Below are positions 5,283 through 5,805 of a DNA stretch of 5,805 bases, in pieces (position 1 is the stretch's first letter; every line of letters starts with the position of its first letter). The notes beneath the pieces are model-generated. The model was not told the origin of the DNA, ran no database searches, and worked only from the letters and a program-made list of their open reading frames with translations. Both the position numbers and the translations under genes were made by a program. The stretch comes from Bacillota bacterium. GTDB taxonomy: Bacteria; Bacillota; Dethiobacteria; Dethiobacterales; Dethiobacteraceae. The stretch lies in assembly GCA_012841735.1 (NCBI GenBank), contig DUUE01000264.1, positions 1 through 5,805 of the forward strand, in the 5' to 3' direction.

Positions 5283-5286
5283 AATC

Positions 5287-5769
5287 ATGATGACAATCTT
5301 TGCCCTTATCCTGGCGATTGTCTGCTTTTTGCTTGGCCTGGCCGGCACATTCCTGCCGGTTTTGCCGGGTGCCATTCTTATTTATGCCGGCATGCTGGTG
5401 TACGGCCTGCTGACCAGGTTCACTTCCCTTGATGCTACTTTTTTCCTGTTGCAGGCACTGGTACTGCTGCTTGTTTTTGCCGTCGATTTTCTGGCAACGG
5501 CAGTGGGAACAAAACGCTACGGCGGCGGGAAAGCGGCAGCCTGGGGCGCCGCCCTCGGCATGGTGGCCGGCGTTATTTTTTTCGGTCCCTTTGGTCTGGC
5601 GGCGGGTCCTTTCCTGGGGGCGGTTGCGGCCGAAATGTTTTTCGGCAATAAAACAGCCGACCAGGCGTTCCGTGCCGGTTTTGGCACTCTCATCGGCCTG
5701 GTCGGAGGTACTGTTTTGAAATTGCTCCTGGAACTCCTGATGATCGTGTATTTCTTTCTTGTCATCTGA
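5287..5769 (+). CDS. DUF456 family integral membrane protein (YqgC-like)
   Basis: 160-residue, very hydrophobic protein with about five or six membrane segments (roughly 4-22, 24-42, 51-72, 84-100, 103-119, 131-160). Marks of the DUF456 family seen here are GLAGTFLPVLPG (17-28), an Asp in the third segment followed by a short basic loop (VDFLATAVGTKRYGGGK, 66-82), and GPFGLAAGPFLGAVAAE (100-116), a glycine-rich motif. The length equals that recalled for B. subtilis YqgC. The biochemical role of the family is not known to me, and I do not assign one. The first ATG at 5287 is chosen over the upstream TTG at 5191 because of the G-run ribosome binding site and family length. It is divergent from the phosphorylase gene. 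No terminator is visible in the 36 bases left after the stop, so a downstream partner gene outside the window is possible. Confidence 0.88.
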   Translation: MMTIFALILAIVCFLLGLAGTFLPVLPGAILIYAGMLVYGLLTRFTSLDATFFLLQALVLLLVFAVDFLATAVGTKRYGGGKAAAWGAALGMVAGVIFFGPFGLAAGPFLGAVAAEMFFGNKTADQAFRAGFGTLIGLVGGTVLKLLLELLMIVYFFLVI

Positions 5770-5805
5770 TACCGGTCCCGGTCAAGATAAGTTCAATACG
5801 GTTTA

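Noticed and set aside
5191..5286. N-terminal extension of the DUF456 protein from a TTG at 5191
   Set aside because: There is no ribosome binding site for the TTG. The added 32 residues are not membrane-like and exceed the usual family length. A G-run ribosome binding site stands right before the ATG at 5287.
5770..5805. ACCGGTCCCGGT near the right end, considered as a terminator of the DUF456 gene
   Set aside because: The potential stem is very short and no T-run follows, so nothing can be supported in the final 36 bases.

Overview
The window looks like ordinary chromosome of a mid-GC, probably Gram-positive bacterium. My best guess is a spore-forming clostridium of the Peptococcaceae/Desulfotomaculum-Pelotomaculum kind. 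The grounds are an AprX-type intracellular subtilase, a YqgC-like DUF456 protein, a short-form alpha-glucan phosphorylase, G-rich Shine-Dalgarno sites and TGn extended -10 elements. This assignment comes from remembered family distributions, not from a search. I see no rRNA, tRNA, CRISPR array, insertion sequence or attachment site.

Layout. (1) 2-1039, plus strand: the 3' part of an aprX-like subtilase whose start lies left of the window. (2) 1062-1511, minus: a small ferritin-like (COQ7/rubrerythrin-like) di-iron protein, convergent with aprX across a shared hairpin terminator. (3) 1512-1725: a divergent control region with an extended -10 element on each strand, a 12-bp direct repeat and a GC-rich hairpin in the probable speD leader. 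(4) 1726-2532, plus: speD, an E. coli-type (long) S-adenosylmethionine decarboxylase, closed by a bidirectional terminator. (5) 2604-3278, minus: an unrecognised 224-residue protein with a helix-turn-helix-like segment, an AT-hook-like basic linker and a small C-terminal beta-alpha-beta-like domain. (6) 3279-3449: a promoter for gene 5, a hairpin terminator for the phosphorylase and a perfect 18-bp palindrome. (7) 3450-5150, minus: alpha-glucan (glycogen/maltodextrin) phosphorylase. (8) 5151-5286: a divergent region with a 7-bp direct repeat. (9) 5287-5769, plus: a DUF456 membrane protein. The last 36 bases hold nothing I can name.

The genes appear to be separate transcription units: orientation alternates and most boundaries carry a hairpin. 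I see no operon and no evidence that the products work in one pathway. They cover protein turnover, iron/oxidative chemistry, polyamine synthesis, storage-glucan breakdown and an unknown membrane function. No gap between genes exceeds about 214 bases. The most open item is the 224-residue putative DNA-binding protein. The other findings concern intergenic sequence structure and family oddities rather than a clear new system.
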